From NCBI GenBank assembly GCA_022360445.1, contig JAKSCV010000108.1, positions 35,157 through 99,156 of the forward strand: DNA of 64,000 nt, written 5' to 3'. Positions 46,513-55,338 of the stretch are shown here, one piece after another. Origin of the DNA: Gammaproteobacteria bacterium. GTDB taxonomy: Bacteria > Pseudomonadota > Gammaproteobacteria > UBA5861. A program made the position numbers and the translations under genes. Each line of letters opens with the position of its first letter. Position 1 is the stretch's first letter. The notes beneath the pieces are model-generated. The model was given only the letters and a program-made list of their open reading frames with translations, did not search any database and was not told the origin of the DNA.

Positions 46513-48048
46513 ATGTGTGGAATTATTGGGGTTGTTAGCCATCAACCTGTTAATCAAGTGCTGTACGACGGGTTGTTATTGCTGCAACACCGAGGGCAAG
46601 ATGCAGCGGGTATCGCAACATCTTCTGAAGGGCGCTTACACATTCGCAAGGCTCCCGGTTTGGTGCGGGATGCCTTCCAATCAAACCATATGCTGCGCTT
46701 GAAGGGGAATATGGGTATTGGGCATGTCCGCTACCCAACGGCCGGAAGTTCTTCAAGTGCTGAAGCTCAACCATTTTACGTCAATTCACCCTATGGCATT
46801 GTGTTAGGTCATAATGGAAATCTGACGAATTCTGAGGCATTAAAAAAACAACTGTTTGAAACAGACTTTCGCCACATCAATACCTCATCAGACAGCGAAG
46901 TGTTATTGAACGTCTTCGCTCATGAGTTGCAGAAAAGTATCAAGTCCTCACACTTATCACCGGATTATGTTTTTGATGCGGTTGAAGCAGTGCACCGGCG
47001 TTGCCAAGGCGGATATGCTGTGATTAGCATGATTGTTGGACGCGGTATTTTGGGATTTCGGGATCCTCACGGCATTCGGCCGGTCGTTTTAGGGCGCAAG
47101 GAGGCGAGCCGGGGGTATGACTACATGATTGCTTCAGAGAGCGTTGCGCTTTACAGCAATGGTTTTGAGCGTGTGCGTGATCTGGAACCTGGTGAAGCTG
47201 TCTTCATAAGTGAAGATGGCCTGCTCTACACTCGGCAATGCGCTAAAAATTCCGTTCATGTGCCTTGTATTTTTGAGTACGTATACTTTTCGCGTCCGGA
47301 CTCCATTATTGATGATGTATCGGTGTACCAGGCGCGCCTACGAATGGGGGAAAAACTGGCTGAAAAGATTCAACGCACATTTCCTGATCATGGCATCGAC
47401 GTTGTGATCCCGATCCCGGATACCAGTCGCAGTTCGGCACTGGAGCTGGCGATGCATTTGGGCGTGAAATACCGAGAAGGTTTTATCAAAAACCGGTATA
47501 TCGGCCGCACTTTTATTATGCCGGGGCAGACTCTGCGCAAAAAATCGGTTCGGCAAAAATTGAATGCAATCAATCTTGAATTTCAAGATAAGACGGTTTT
47601 GCTTGTGGATGACTCCATCGTTCGCGGCACAACCTCACAGCAGATTGTTCAAATGGCGCGCGAAGCCGGGGCGAAGCGCGTGTACATGGCTTCAGCTGCG
47701 CCTCCGGTCAAATACCCTAATGTTTATGGCATCGATATGCCTGCCGCCGAAGAATTGATTGCACATGGGCGCAGTGTAGAAGAAATTTGTCGTGAGATTG
47801 ATGCAGATTGGCTGGTCTACCAAGAGCTGGAAGACCTAATTGCGTCTGTTCGCTCAGCGTGTCCAGAAGTTACAGCATTTGAAACCAGCTGTTTTACAGG
47901 TGAGTATATCACCGGTGATGTGAATGAAAGCTATCTAAACCGCTTGCAGTCCATGCGCAATGATAAGGCGAGGGTGGAGCGGGATGCTGAGGACAATTTA
48001 CTGGAGCAGGATTCGGATCCTGACACGGATACTGAGTCTGTGAGCTGA
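46513..48048 (+). CDS. purF: Amidophosphoribosyltransferase
   Basis: A 511-residue enzyme making phosphoribosylamine from PRPP and glutamine, the first committed step of purine synthesis. Cys2, the glutaminase nucleophile, is exposed after Met removal (MCGIIGVVS). Glutaminase landmarks include [14 protein letters not shown] and [10 protein letters not shown]; the PRPP loop is [14 protein letters not shown]. Bacterial purR-type operators were not recognised upstream. It ends the accD-folC-dedD-cvpA-purF block. Confidence 0.97.
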   Translation: MCGIIGVVSHQPVNQVLYDGLLLLQHRGQDAAGIATSSEGRLHIRKAPGLVRDAFQSNHMLRLKGNMGIGHVRYPTAGSSSSAEAQPFYVNSPYGIVLGHNGNLTNSEALKKQLFETDFRHINTSSDSEVLLNVFAHELQKSIKSSHLSPDYVFDAVEAVHRRCQGGYAVISMIVGRGILGFRDPHGIRPVVLGRKEASRGYDYMIASESVALYSNGFERVRDLEPGEAVFISEDGLLYTRQCAKNSVHVPCIFEYVYFSRPDSIIDDVSVYQARLRMGEKLAEKIQRTFPDHGIDVVIPIPDTSRSSALELAMHLGVKYREGFIKNRYIGRTFIMPGQTLRKKSVRQKLNAINLEFQDKTVLLVDDSIVRGTTSQQIVQMAREAGAKRVYMASAAPPVKYPNVYGIDMPAAEELIAHGRSVEEICREIDADWLVYQELEDLIASVRSACPEVTAFETSCFTGEYITGDVNESYLNRLQSMRNDKARVERDAEDNLLEQDSDPDTDTESVS

Positions 48049-48061
48049 ACTCAGCGCGAAC

Positions 48062-48622
48062 GTGAAGCCTGAAGCTGTTATTCGTACTCACCGGCGTATT
48101 GGCCAGATGGCAGAAGGCCTGGGAGTGGCCTGTGGTACCTCGGGTTTTATTCTGATTGAACTGAAACATCAATGCTTGCACCTGCTTCACCAGAGCGGCG
48201 ATGCACTTAGCTGGCCAATATCGAGCTCCCGCTATGGCGTTGGATGCGCCGAAGGAAGTTACAAAACACCCATTGGGCTACATCGTGTAGCTGAGAAAAT
48301 CGGCAACCACTTGATGCCAGGTGAAATATTGCGTGGCCGGGTGCCTCAAGGTCAAGTGGCGGTTATTCATACAGGTCCTAAAGCTTCCCCAACAGATCTG
48401 ATTTGCAGCCGAATTTTATGGCTACAAGGCTTGGAAGAAGGCGTGAATGCAGGAGCCGGGTGCGATAGCTACACACGGTATATTTATATCCATGGCACAG
48501 CCGACGAAGGCTTAGTTGGTCAGCCGGCGTCAATCGGTTGCATTCGAATGAGAAATGCCGATGTGATCAAGCTGTTTGACCAGGTAGCGGAAGGTACCTT
48601 AGTTTTTATTGAGACTATTTGA
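48062..48622 (+). CDS. L,D-transpeptidase (YkuD) family protein
   Basis: A 186-residue YkuD-fold protein. The catalytic motif is YIHGTADEGLVGQPASIG followed by CIRMRNADVIKLFD, with the His and Cys expected in L,D-transpeptidases; YKTPIGLHRV is also typical. Such enzymes cross-link peptidoglycan 3-3 or attach lipoproteins, normally in the periplasm, but no signal peptide is visible. The GTG start at 48062 has weak support; the ATG at 48107 is possible. It follows purF by 13 bp, so may be co-transcribed. Confidence 0.8.
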   Translation: MKPEAVIRTHRRIGQMAEGLGVACGTSGFILIELKHQCLHLLHQSGDALSWPISSSRYGVGCAEGSYKTPIGLHRVAEKIGNHLMPGEILRGRVPQGQVAVIHTGPKASPTDLICSRILWLQGLEEGVNAGAGCDSYTRYIYIHGTADEGLVGQPASIGCIRMRNADVIKLFDQVAEGTLVFIETI

Positions 48623-48648
48623 TGATTATTTGCAAAAAAGTCACAGGT

Positions 48649-48777
48649 CCTACCATTATCTTTTCCCGTACTTTCAAGTAATATAGGCAGCATAAAGATA
48701 ATAATGATCTCTTTACAGGTAGGCCGTTGGTGTAATCCATGGTCTGCACCACATTAAATCATCCTGTTAATGGTAGG
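48649..48777. repeat. Widely spaced perfect 10-bp inverted repeat
   Basis: CCTACCATTA (48649-48658) and TAATGGTAGG (48768-48777) are perfect inverse copies enclosing 109 bp in the gap between the L,D-transpeptidase and transglutaminase-like genes. An internal GGTG/CACC pair is also present. It may be a regulatory site pair or a remnant of a small element; it is not similar to the element at 1567. Confidence 0.4.
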
Positions 48778-48812
48778 CAATGATGGCAGAGCCATGATTG
48801 TGAGGAAGTTTT

Positions 48813-49514
48813 ATGATCGATATTGTGCACACGAGCTATGTCAGCCTGAGTCAAGAGCCAGGTGAAAGCTGTCTTCAGCCCAATGAATTCATCGATGCCG
48901 ATCACCCTGCTATTCAGGCCTATGCGACGGCGGCCATAGAAGGTGCAAGCACCGAGGCTGAAAAAGCTGTTAAGCTCTATTACGCCGTGCGTGACCCACT
49001 GATCTACGCCCCGTATCATTGCTATTTACCCCGCGAAAAATACAAAGCCAGTGCCATTTTGGCGGACAAAAAAGGCTACTGTGTACCCAAGTCACTCGTG
49101 CTCGTGGCGATGGCCCGGGCGGTTGGGATACCTTCTGTACTTGGTCTGGCCGATGTAAAAAATCATCTGGCCACTGAAAAAATGACGAAAATGACCGGGG
49201 ACTCCCCGTACTTCCACGGTTATGCTGTTTTTTGGGTCGAAGGAAAGTGGGTGAAAGCTTCGCCGGCCTTTAATTTGTCGATGTGTGAGCGTTTCGATGT
49301 GCGCCCATTGGAATTTAATGGGCACGATGATGCACTCATGCACGAGTTTGATCGGCAGGACCGTCGCCACATGGAATATTTGAGGGATCATGGTGCGTTT
49401 TCTGAATTTCCTTATGAGCTGTCGGAAAAGGTTCTTTGGGAGCGCTTCCCTCTATTAATGGAAACACTAAAAAATAACCAAGTAGGTGACACGGAAAACG
49501 AAAAGTTCGCCTGA
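48813..49514 (+). CDS. Transglutaminase-like cysteine protein
   Basis: A 233-residue protein of the transglutaminase-core fold. The nucleophilic Cys is in KKGYCVPKSLVLVAMARA and the His in FHGYAVFWVEGKWVKASP. Where most family members have an Asp in a D-P pair after the Trp, this protein has ASP with Ser in that place (WVKASPAFN), so the triad is altered. Bacterial members act as proteases or amidases of unknown targets. No signal peptide is seen. GAGGAAG precedes the ATG. An alpha/beta hydrolase gene follows 43 bp downstream. Confidence 0.8.
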   Translation: MIDIVHTSYVSLSQEPGESCLQPNEFIDADHPAIQAYATAAIEGASTEAEKAVKLYYAVRDPLIYAPYHCYLPREKYKASAILADKKGYCVPKSLVLVAMARAVGIPSVLGLADVKNHLATEKMTKMTGDSPYFHGYAVFWVEGKWVKASPAFNLSMCERFDVRPLEFNGHDDALMHEFDRQDRRHMEYLRDHGAFSEFPYELSEKVLWERFPLLMETLKNNQVGDTENEKFA

Positions 49515-49557
49515 TTGATTTTCAAATCTACTTCTTTTATCGCGTAAGTTGACAACA

Positions 49558-50394
49558 ATGACCACACACCATTCACTACCGGTATACACTCATCCTATCG
49601 AAGAACGCTTTACTGTGATGACTACGCGTCAGGGCATGATTGTGCGCACAATCGGCCAAGGCCCGGCTTTGATGCTTTTTCATGGCGGCAGAGGCTCATG
49701 GGCGCACTGGCTGCGAAATATTGATGAACTCTCGCAGCACTACACCTTGTACCTCCCAGATCTGCCTTCTTTTGGACAGTCGGGCACGATTCCTAAGGAG
49801 ACCTCTATGGATGACTACATCTCACATGTGATTGAGATGATTAAAGAGGTATTTCCGGACAATCAACCCTTCTATTTAGCCGGCTTCTCCTTTGGCGGAA
49901 TGACTGCCGCAGGCGTTGCCAGTCAGCTGGGGCCACAAGTGCTCAGACTCTCTTTGCTTGGGCCTGCCGGATTTCGCAAAGGCTTGAGCAAACCGGAAGG
50001 GGCTCTGAGCCTGCACGAGGGAATGACACTGGACGAAGAACGAGCCGTACATAAAAACAACCTCATCGTGATGCAGTTTGCGCAGCCTGAGACAGCTTGT
50101 GAAGACACCATCACAATTCAGCACTACAACATCAAATATGCGCGTTTCAACAGCCTTAAGCCCAGCTTTTTGTGTTCCTTGGATGACTACCTGAAAGACG
50201 TAACCTCACCTCTACAGATTATTTTGGCTAATCAGGATGCCTACATGGCCGTTGGCAAAGAAGAGAGCGTGGCCCGGTTACAAAGAATTCAGCCCACGAT
50301 GCGCATGGACTACATAGAAGGAGCGGGTCACTGGGCACAATACGAAGCGCCTGAGACCTACAATAAGCTGTTACTGGACTTTCTTGAAACCTAA
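49558..50394 (+). CDS. Alpha/beta hydrolase
   Basis: A 278-residue alpha/beta-hydrolase-fold protein. The oxyanion region is LMLFHGGRGSWAHW, the nucleophile elbow is AGFSFGGMTAAG (Ser), the acid is probably in LANQDAYM, and the His is in GAGHWAQYEAPE. The length and motifs resemble the meta-cleavage-product hydrolase and esterase subgroup. The ATG at 49558 is preferred over the TTG at 49549. It may share a transcript with the upstream transglutaminase-like gene and the MFS carrier downstream. The substrate is unknown. Confidence 0.85.
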   Translation: MTTHHSLPVYTHPIEERFTVMTTRQGMIVRTIGQGPALMLFHGGRGSWAHWLRNIDELSQHYTLYLPDLPSFGQSGTIPKETSMDDYISHVIEMIKEVFPDNQPFYLAGFSFGGMTAAGVASQLGPQVLRLSLLGPAGFRKGLSKPEGALSLHEGMTLDEERAVHKNNLIVMQFAQPETACEDTITIQHYNIKYARFNSLKPSFLCSLDDYLKDVTSPLQIILANQDAYMAVGKEESVARLQRIQPTMRMDYIEGAGHWAQYEAPETYNKLLLDFLET

Positions 50395-50423
50395 GTACCT
50401 GTCCACTGGACGCTGAGAGGCCT

Positions 50424-51623
50424 ATGAAGGCGGTTTTCTTTCCTCTCAGCGTGCTGCTTGCCGTGCAGGTCGTGATTTCCCTGGCCGTCGGTACGGTTCC
50501 TCTATACGCCGTCAGCGCGGCACCTGACATGAATGTCGACCTGGGTATGGTCGGCTTTTTTACCGCAATCACTTATTTTGCCAGCACAGTATCTGCACCG
50601 TATGGCGGGGGTATCGCTCAGCGGCTGGGAGGTGTGAGAGCGAGCCAAGTCTGTCTTTTTTTTGCCGGTACCGGTATTGGGCTGACGGCTATTGGGTGGC
50701 CGCCTTTATTTATTCTGTCGGCATTGTTTTTGGGGGTTGGCTTAGGTCAGGCCACACCTGCAAGTTCTCACATATTGGTTGATAAAACGCCGCCTGCCTT
50801 ACTTCCTTTAGTGTTTTCCATTCGCATGACGGGCGTGCCAGGTGGAAACTTGTTTGCAGGCTTACTCATTCCACTGCTGATTTTATTGTTTGGATGGCGT
50901 GGTTCTGCGGTGGGCGTGGCCATGCTCTGCTTTTTGTTCCTGTTATGCATCCACCCATTAAAACCGAGGTTTGATACGGAACTTTTTACCAGGAAAGATG
51001 GTCAATCGATTGACCGCGCCAGCTTTTTGGGGCCTATCAAACTGGTTCTGGCCTCTGCCCCTTTACGTATCCTATCGATTGCTTCATTTTTGTATTGCGG
51101 CGCACAATTAGCGCTGACAGCCTACTTGGCAGTTTACTATGTTGAGGTGGGCCAAATGTCGTTAGTGGATGCTGGACTGGCCGTTTCGGTGGCTTACGGT
51201 TTTGGCGTAGTGGTCAGAGTGCTGGTAACGGGATTTGTGGTGCATTGGATCCGGCCACTGATTATTTTTGGACTGTTGGGGTGGGGTATTGCCCTCTCGT
51301 GTCTTGTGCTAACGCAATTAAATGAGAGCTGGTCGATGTTTTGGGTTCTGTTACTGAGTGCGTTTATGGGAGCTTCTGCGATGAGTTGGAATGGTCTGTT
51401 TTTGTCTGAAGTGGCTCACTATGCCCCTCAGGATAAGGCGGCAGTAGCAACGGGAGGCGCGCTCTCGTTTGCCTATTTTGGGGCTATGGTGATTCCCGTT
51501 TTATACGGCTTAGGTTTGTCAGCATCGGGCAGTTATCAGCCAGGTTTTTATGCGCTCGCTGGGTTAACCGGTATAGGGGGCGCGATGGTTTTGAACGTTG
51601 CTCTGAGGAAAAGGGTTAATTAA
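50424..51623 (+). CDS. MFS transporter
   Basis: A 399-residue membrane protein with about 12 hydrophobic helices and the loop typical of major facilitator carriers (GGGIAQRLGGVRAS between helices 2 and 3). Glycine-rich segments such as LGVGLGQATPASSHI and IRMTGVPGGNLFAG are characteristic of the CynX/NimT-like part of the family, a guess by eye. GAGAGG lies before the ATG. The msrQ-like gene begins one base after its stop. The cargo is unknown. Confidence 0.85.
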   Translation: MKAVFFPLSVLLAVQVVISLAVGTVPLYAVSAAPDMNVDLGMVGFFTAITYFASTVSAPYGGGIAQRLGGVRASQVCLFFAGTGIGLTAIGWPPLFILSALFLGVGLGQATPASSHILVDKTPPALLPLVFSIRMTGVPGGNLFAGLLIPLLILLFGWRGSAVGVAMLCFLFLLCIHPLKPRFDTELFTRKDGQSIDRASFLGPIKLVLASAPLRILSIASFLYCGAQLALTAYLAVYYVEVGQMSLVDAGLAVSVAYGFGVVVRVLVTGFVVHWIRPLIIFGLLGWGIALSCLVLTQLNESWSMFWVLLLSAFMGASAMSWNGLFLSEVAHYAPQDKAAVATGGALSFAYFGAMVIPVLYGLGLSASGSYQPGFYALAGLTGIGGAMVLNVALRKRVN

Positions 51624-52211
51624 GTGCTAAAGCTTTTGGTTTTTACCCTGTCTTTGTTCCCGCTCGGCGCAGTGATTTATCGCTTACTGGTGGATCAGTT
51701 GGGCGCCAACCCTGTCGAGGTCTTCACTGAAGAAAGCGGACTCTGGGCACTCAGGTTTCTTTGGCTCACCTTGTTACTCAGACCTTTGCAGCGCTTGCTC
51801 AAGCGTGCGTGGCCTGCTCGCCTGCGTCGCATGATGGGGTTGTACGCATACTTTTACCTTTGTTTACATGTCTTGACATTTTTATGGCTGGAGCACTTCT
51901 GGGACATAACCGATATTGTGGATGATGTGATCGAACACCCTTATGTGCTGGCAGGAGTCCTGGCGTTTTTGCTCATGACACCACTGGCTGTAACCTCTAA
52001 CCGGTTTTCCATGCACACGTTGAAAGCTTCCTGGAAGCGGCTCCACCGCTTAGTTTATGTGATTAGTTTGCTCAGTATCCTACACTTTATTTGGCTGGTT
52101 AAAGCCGATTTGCTCGAGCCGGCGATTTATCTTGTACTCTTAATCGGGCTTTATGCCTGGCGCTTCGTGACTGATTTGCTGGGGAGTACAACGGCGCGAA
52201 CCCGAACATAA
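51624..52211 (+). CDS. msrQ: MsrQ-like haem-binding membrane protein
   Basis: A 195-residue protein with about five to six membrane helices of the ferric-reductase-like fold. The pattern ESGLWALRFLWLTLLLRPL, RRMMGLYAYFYLCLHVLTF, and WKRLHRLVYVISLLSILHF supplies the His residues expected to bind haem. MsrQ passes electrons from the quinone pool to the periplasmic methionine sulfoxide reductase MsrP. The start GTG directly abuts the MFS stop codon. No msrP gene is in the window, so this is either an orphan or works with a distant partner. Confidence 0.88.
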   Translation: MLKLLVFTLSLFPLGAVIYRLLVDQLGANPVEVFTEESGLWALRFLWLTLLLRPLQRLLKRAWPARLRRMMGLYAYFYLCLHVLTFLWLEHFWDITDIVDDVIEHPYVLAGVLAFLLMTPLAVTSNRFSMHTLKASWKRLHRLVYVISLLSILHFIWLVKADLLEPAIYLVLLIGLYAWRFVTDLLGSTTARTRT

Positions 52212-52236
52212 ATCGGTTGTTGGTAGAGTAGTAGTG

Positions 52237-52551
52237 TTAGTTGTGAGGCAGACGAGCGTTGCAATTCCAGCAGTGCGAAAAATGTCCCTCGACAGGTTCC
52301 TGGCACCCGGGACAAAAAAGTGTTACCGAGGGGGTGCGGAGGTCTTTTTCCAGTTCGTGTATTAACTCGCGTGCTCGTGAGTAGTGTCTTTCTTCACAAA
52401 TCCATACCGAAACAAGGCTCTCAACACCCAGTTCGCCGAGTCCACCGGTTAATAACCCGCCCCGTATTTCAGCACGAATGCCGCCAGCACGTAATTGATC
52501 GCAGACCCGTTGGGCGTCAATCAGGTGAGCGGCATCGTAAACTTTTATCAT
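52237..52551 (-). CDS. DUF2007 protein with C-terminal zinc ribbon
   Basis: A 104-residue protein. Residues 1-70 match the DUF2007 putative signal-transducing domain (KVYDAAHLIDAQRVCDQL, GIRAEIRGGLLTGG). The C-terminus has a four-Cys zinc ribbon (CPGC and CWNC). No function is established for this family. It is 46 bp downstream of rraA on the same strand and converges on msrQ. Confidence 0.8.
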   Translation of the reverse strand: MIKVYDAAHLIDAQRVCDQLRAGGIRAEIRGGLLTGGLGELGVESLVSVWICEERHYSRARELIHELEKDLRTPSVTLFCPGCQEPVEGHFSHCWNCNARLPHN

Positions 52552-52597
52552 GGACAGAGGGGCTGTCGCCTTCGCCGTTTATTTAAGGAGCCTTTGA

Positions 52598-53077
52598 TTA
52601 AGTGAGCGCTTGCTCAGCCACGACAATGCCGTCTTCATCGGCATACACATAATGGTTGGGTGAGAACGTCACGTCAGCAAAACGAACGGTGATGTTGTCA
52701 TCCCCCACGCCTTTTTTAACGCTTTTACGTGGATTGGTGGCGAGGGCTTTAACGCCGACAGGCTGAGCAGCTATTTCTTCAGAGTCTCGGATACATCCAT
52801 TAACGATGATGCCCGCCCAACCATTTTTTGCGGCAAGGACCGCCAAGTTTCCACCGACCAGGGCGCAGCGCATCGATGCACCTCCGTCAATCACTAACAC
52901 TTTGCTTTGACCCGGTTGTTCCAGGGTACTTCTCACCAGTGAGTTGTCTTCAAAAATTTTCAGGGTGTGAATAGGGCCCTGAAACATAATCCTACCCCCA
53001 TAATCCAGGAACAGCGGTTGTGCAACTTGGATCTGGTCATCAAATTCATCACAGAGATCTGCAGTTTTAATACTCAT
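52598..53077 (-). CDS. rraA: RraA-like regulator of RNase E activity
   Basis: A 159-residue protein. LCDEFDDQIQVAQPLFLDYGG at the start, VLVIDGGASMRCALVGGN and IIVNGCIRDSEEIA match RraA, a trimeric protein that binds RNase E and inhibits it in E. coli. The related fold also occurs in class II pyruvate aldolases (HMG/CHA aldolases), so an aldolase role is possible. The gene is 20 bp downstream of ygfZ. Confidence 0.9.
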   Translation of the reverse strand: MSIKTADLCDEFDDQIQVAQPLFLDYGGRIMFQGPIHTLKIFEDNSLVRSTLEQPGQSKVLVIDGGASMRCALVGGNLAVLAAKNGWAGIIVNGCIRDSEEIAAQPVGVKALATNPRKSVKKGVGDDNITVRFADVTFSPNHYVYADEDGIVVAEQALT

Positions 53078-53097
53078 ATTAAATTCCTGATGGGTGG

Positions 53098-54138
53098 TTA
53101 TTGAGGGAGATCGTAAGGCATCGTTATCAGACTCGCAGGTGTTTTATTGGCATCCGCCAGCTGTAAACTTTTGGCATCGGCCGCATCCAGATTGAGGACG
53201 GCTAACGCCACGCAGCTGTCTGGTGTGTGGGCGCTGACATTAATGATTTGTCCCAACGTGTTCTCATCGTCATCTTCTATTTTGCTTCCAATCGCCGGTG
53301 CGTGCGCTGTGTCGATCTGGAGTAAAAACGTGCGGCGCTTGAGCTTGCCGAGGTGGCGTGTTCGGGCAACGGTCTCCTGCCCTGGGTAGCAACCCTTGGT
53401 AAAGCTGACGGCATCGATCAGGTCCAGGTTGAGCATCTGGGGGATAAAGGTGTCCACAATGTCTGTTGTCATGGTAGGAATGCCTGTCAGGATCGTATCC
53501 CGCTGCCAGAATGTTTCCGTGCTGTTGACACTGGTGGGAGATAGCTTTTGCCAAAGTGGAATCAGCTGGTCGGGTGGCCCGATGACTTCAAAGCGGTATT
53601 CACCACGGGCTGCGGGTAGCTTTTGTATGAGCAATTGCTCATTCGCTTCCGTGTGGTAGTGTTCAGAGGGTACTTTAAATCCGGCCGTCTGCAATGCTGC
53701 TTTCGCTTCGGTGCCGGAAACACCAAAACAGGCGTGTTGGTCGCTGTCGTCTTCGATGGTTACTTTTGCCATTAAAATAAACATTTTTAGCCGTTGGTGA
53801 AACGCTGGTAAGACCTCTGTGGGGAGAATTATATAGAAGGCATCAGCATGCTTGATCATGCTGAAAAGCGCCAGTGCACGCCCTTTTGGTGAACAATAAG
53901 CATTGAGTTGACCTATGGATGCCGTCACTTGGGTCACATCATTGGTGAGCTGGCTTTGCAGAAAGGAGGGGGCTTCTGGCCCGCTAATTCTGAGCAGGCC
54001 ATGGGTTGACAATGTGTGCAGTCTACAGCTGGCATCTGGTGATTCGAAAGGTTGTCCGCTACCTGATGTTGCGTTGGCCGAAGCCTCTTTGGCCAGTATA
54101 CCCTCGGAGGTTAAAAAGTTTTGCCATGCGTTATTCAT
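53098..54138 (-). CDS. ygfZ: YgfZ-like folate-dependent Fe-S protein
   Basis: A 346-residue member of the GcvT-like family. The signature KGCYPGQE appears in FTKGCYPGQETVARTRHLG with the conserved Cys; FLQSQLTNDVTQV near the start and YCSPKGRALALF fit as well. YgfZ (IBA57 type) uses tetrahydrofolate to help build or repair certain Fe-S clusters. It is transcribed divergently from the SDH locus, whose SdhB subunit is an Fe-S protein. Confidence 0.9.
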   Translation of the reverse strand: MNNAWQNFLTSEGILAKEASANATSGSGQPFESPDASCRLHTLSTHGLLRISGPEAPSFLQSQLTNDVTQVTASIGQLNAYCSPKGRALALFSMIKHADAFYIILPTEVLPAFHQRLKMFILMAKVTIEDDSDQHACFGVSGTEAKAALQTAGFKVPSEHYHTEANEQLLIQKLPAARGEYRFEVIGPPDQLIPLWQKLSPTSVNSTETFWQRDTILTGIPTMTTDIVDTFIPQMLNLDLIDAVSFTKGCYPGQETVARTRHLGKLKRRTFLLQIDTAHAPAIGSKIEDDDENTLGQIINVSAHTPDSCVALAVLNLDAADAKSLQLADANKTPASLITMPYDLPQ

Positions 54139-54221
54139 ATCGGGACATACTCCAGTGTCGTGAACTTAATAATATCAACAGGTCAGATTGTCTTTGCTAT
54201 CTTATCAAAGGTTATACTGGT

Positions 54222-54250
54222 TTGACCTATTGTCACTTGCATAGCACAAT
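54222..54250 (+). promoter_or_regulatory. Candidate promoter of the SDH locus
   Basis: TTGACC (54222-54227), 17 bases, then CACAAT (54245-54250). The -35 matches consensus at five of six positions and the -10 at four. Transcription would begin about 20 bases before the SDHAF4-like gene. Evidence is sequence only. Confidence 0.4.
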
Positions 54251-54275
54251 TAACATTATTTGTTGTGAGGCCTTT

Positions 54276-54461
54276 ATGGAAAACAAGACGTCCCACGTTG
54301 ATCACGCCAAAGTTGATCGTAAAAAAATCAGTAACAAGAAAGCCACTACAACGTCTCCGATTCAAGTGCCTAGCACGCCCGAGGAAGTGGGTGGGCCCAA
54401 AGGCCTGGAACCTACGCGCTATGGAGACTGGGAGCGAAAAGGAATCTGTGTTGACTTTTAA
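54276..54461 (+). CDS. SDHAF4-like (DUF1674) succinate dehydrogenase assembly factor
   Basis: A 61-residue protein whose C-terminus reads EEVGGPKGLEPTRYGDW followed by ERKGICVDF, matching the highly conserved DUF1674 motif. Its mitochondrial relative SDHAF4 binds flavinylated SdhA and protects it before complex II assembly. The ATG at 54276 gives the family's normal size; a longer frame opening at 54006 runs antisense over ygfZ and is rejected. GTGAGG lies upstream. It directly precedes sdhC by 94 bp, in the same direction, which supports the role. Confidence 0.88.
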   Translation: MENKTSHVDHAKVDRKKISNKKATTTSPIQVPSTPEEVGGPKGLEPTRYGDWERKGICVDF

Positions 54462-54555
54462 TTCCCGAAGGGCTTAGAAAAAAACCATTATTTAAGGTAC
54501 CATGCGTCTGCTTTGCAGGCTTTCAAAAATTAAAAACACAATAGCAGGTTTCTGA

Positions 54556-54945
54556 ATGAGTACACATAAAAACCAGCCAATTTCCCCTCATCTACAAGTC
54601 TATAAATTACCTTTGACCGCGATTATGTCAATCTCCCACCGGATTACGGGCGTAGGGTTGAGCGTTGGCACCGTTTTGCTGGTACTGACGTTGGTTGCAG
54701 TAGCCAGTGGTGAAGAGGCCTATACCGCTTTTCACGGCCACTTGAGTGCGTGGTACGGTCAAATCATCTTATTTTTATTTACATTTGCGCTGTATTTTCA
54801 TTTTTGCCACGGAATCCGGCACTTGTTTTGGGATGCTGGTGCAGGTTTTAACAAAGAGGACATGGATAAGTTTTCTAAACTGACATTAACCTCAGCGGCT
54901 GTATTAACAGTGCTGACCTGGTTCGTTGTACTGGTTTCGGGGTAA
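54556..54945 (+). CDS. sdhC: Succinate dehydrogenase cytochrome b556 subunit
   Basis: A 129-residue protein with three membrane helices. The signature SPHLQVYKLPL and SISHRITGVGLSVG near the N-terminus carries the quinone-site Ser, and the haem-ligand His is in FHFCHGIRHLFWDAG. This pattern is the alphaproteobacterial/mitochondrial form rather than the shorter E. coli-like one, by my reading. sdhD follows by 6 bp. Confidence 0.95.
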   Translation: MSTHKNQPISPHLQVYKLPLTAIMSISHRITGVGLSVGTVLLVLTLVAVASGEEAYTAFHGHLSAWYGQIILFLFTFALYFHFCHGIRHLFWDAGAGFNKEDMDKFSKLTLTSAAVLTVLTWFVVLVSG

Positions 54946-54951
54946 AAAGTT

Positions 54952-55335
54952 ATGAATGGATTACGTACACCGCTTTCTTTGGTGAAAGGCTTAGGCGCTG
55001 CTAAAACAGGCACTGGACATTGGTGGATGCAACGTGTGACAGCCTTGGCGTTGATCCCGCTGGCGTTGTGGTTCTGCTTTTCTGTAGCAGCTCTGCCAGG
55101 CTCGGATTATGCGACAGTGAAAGCCTGGCTAGGCTCTCCATTTGTCGTTACTGTTTTGGTGTTGACCGTTATTGCAACCTTTTACCATGCTCAGTTAGGT
55201 TTACAGGTTGTCATTGAGGATTACATTTCTAGTCACGGCATACGCCTGGTTGCCATTCTCCTGGTCAATTTTCTTTGTATGATTTTTGCGACAGTCGCAA
55301 TTGTTTCTCTTCTCAAGATTTCCCTCGGGGCCTGA
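54952..55335 (+). CDS. sdhD: Succinate dehydrogenase membrane anchor subunit
   Basis: A 127-residue protein with three membrane helices. GTGHWWMQRVTALALIPL contains the conserved WWxQR segment, and the haem-ligand His and the Asp are in FYHAQLGLQVVIEDYI. Together with SdhC it anchors SdhAB and reduces ubiquinone. The stop lies 3 bp before sdhA, so translation is coupled. Confidence 0.95.
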   Translation: MNGLRTPLSLVKGLGAAKTGTGHWWMQRVTALALIPLALWFCFSVAALPGSDYATVKAWLGSPFVVTVLVLTVIATFYHAQLGLQVVIEDYISSHGIRLVAILLVNFLCMIFATVAIVSLLKISLGA

Positions 55336-55338
55336 TGT

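Noticed and set aside
54006..54461. 151-codon frame as the start of the SDHAF4-like gene
   Set aside because: The first 90 codons run antisense across the ygfZ start. The ATG at 54276 gives the normal family length and has a ribosome site.
54506..54520. Terminator between the SDHAF4-like gene and sdhC
   Set aside because: The stem is only 6 bp with a wobble and no real T run, so it is unlikely to stop transcription into sdhC.
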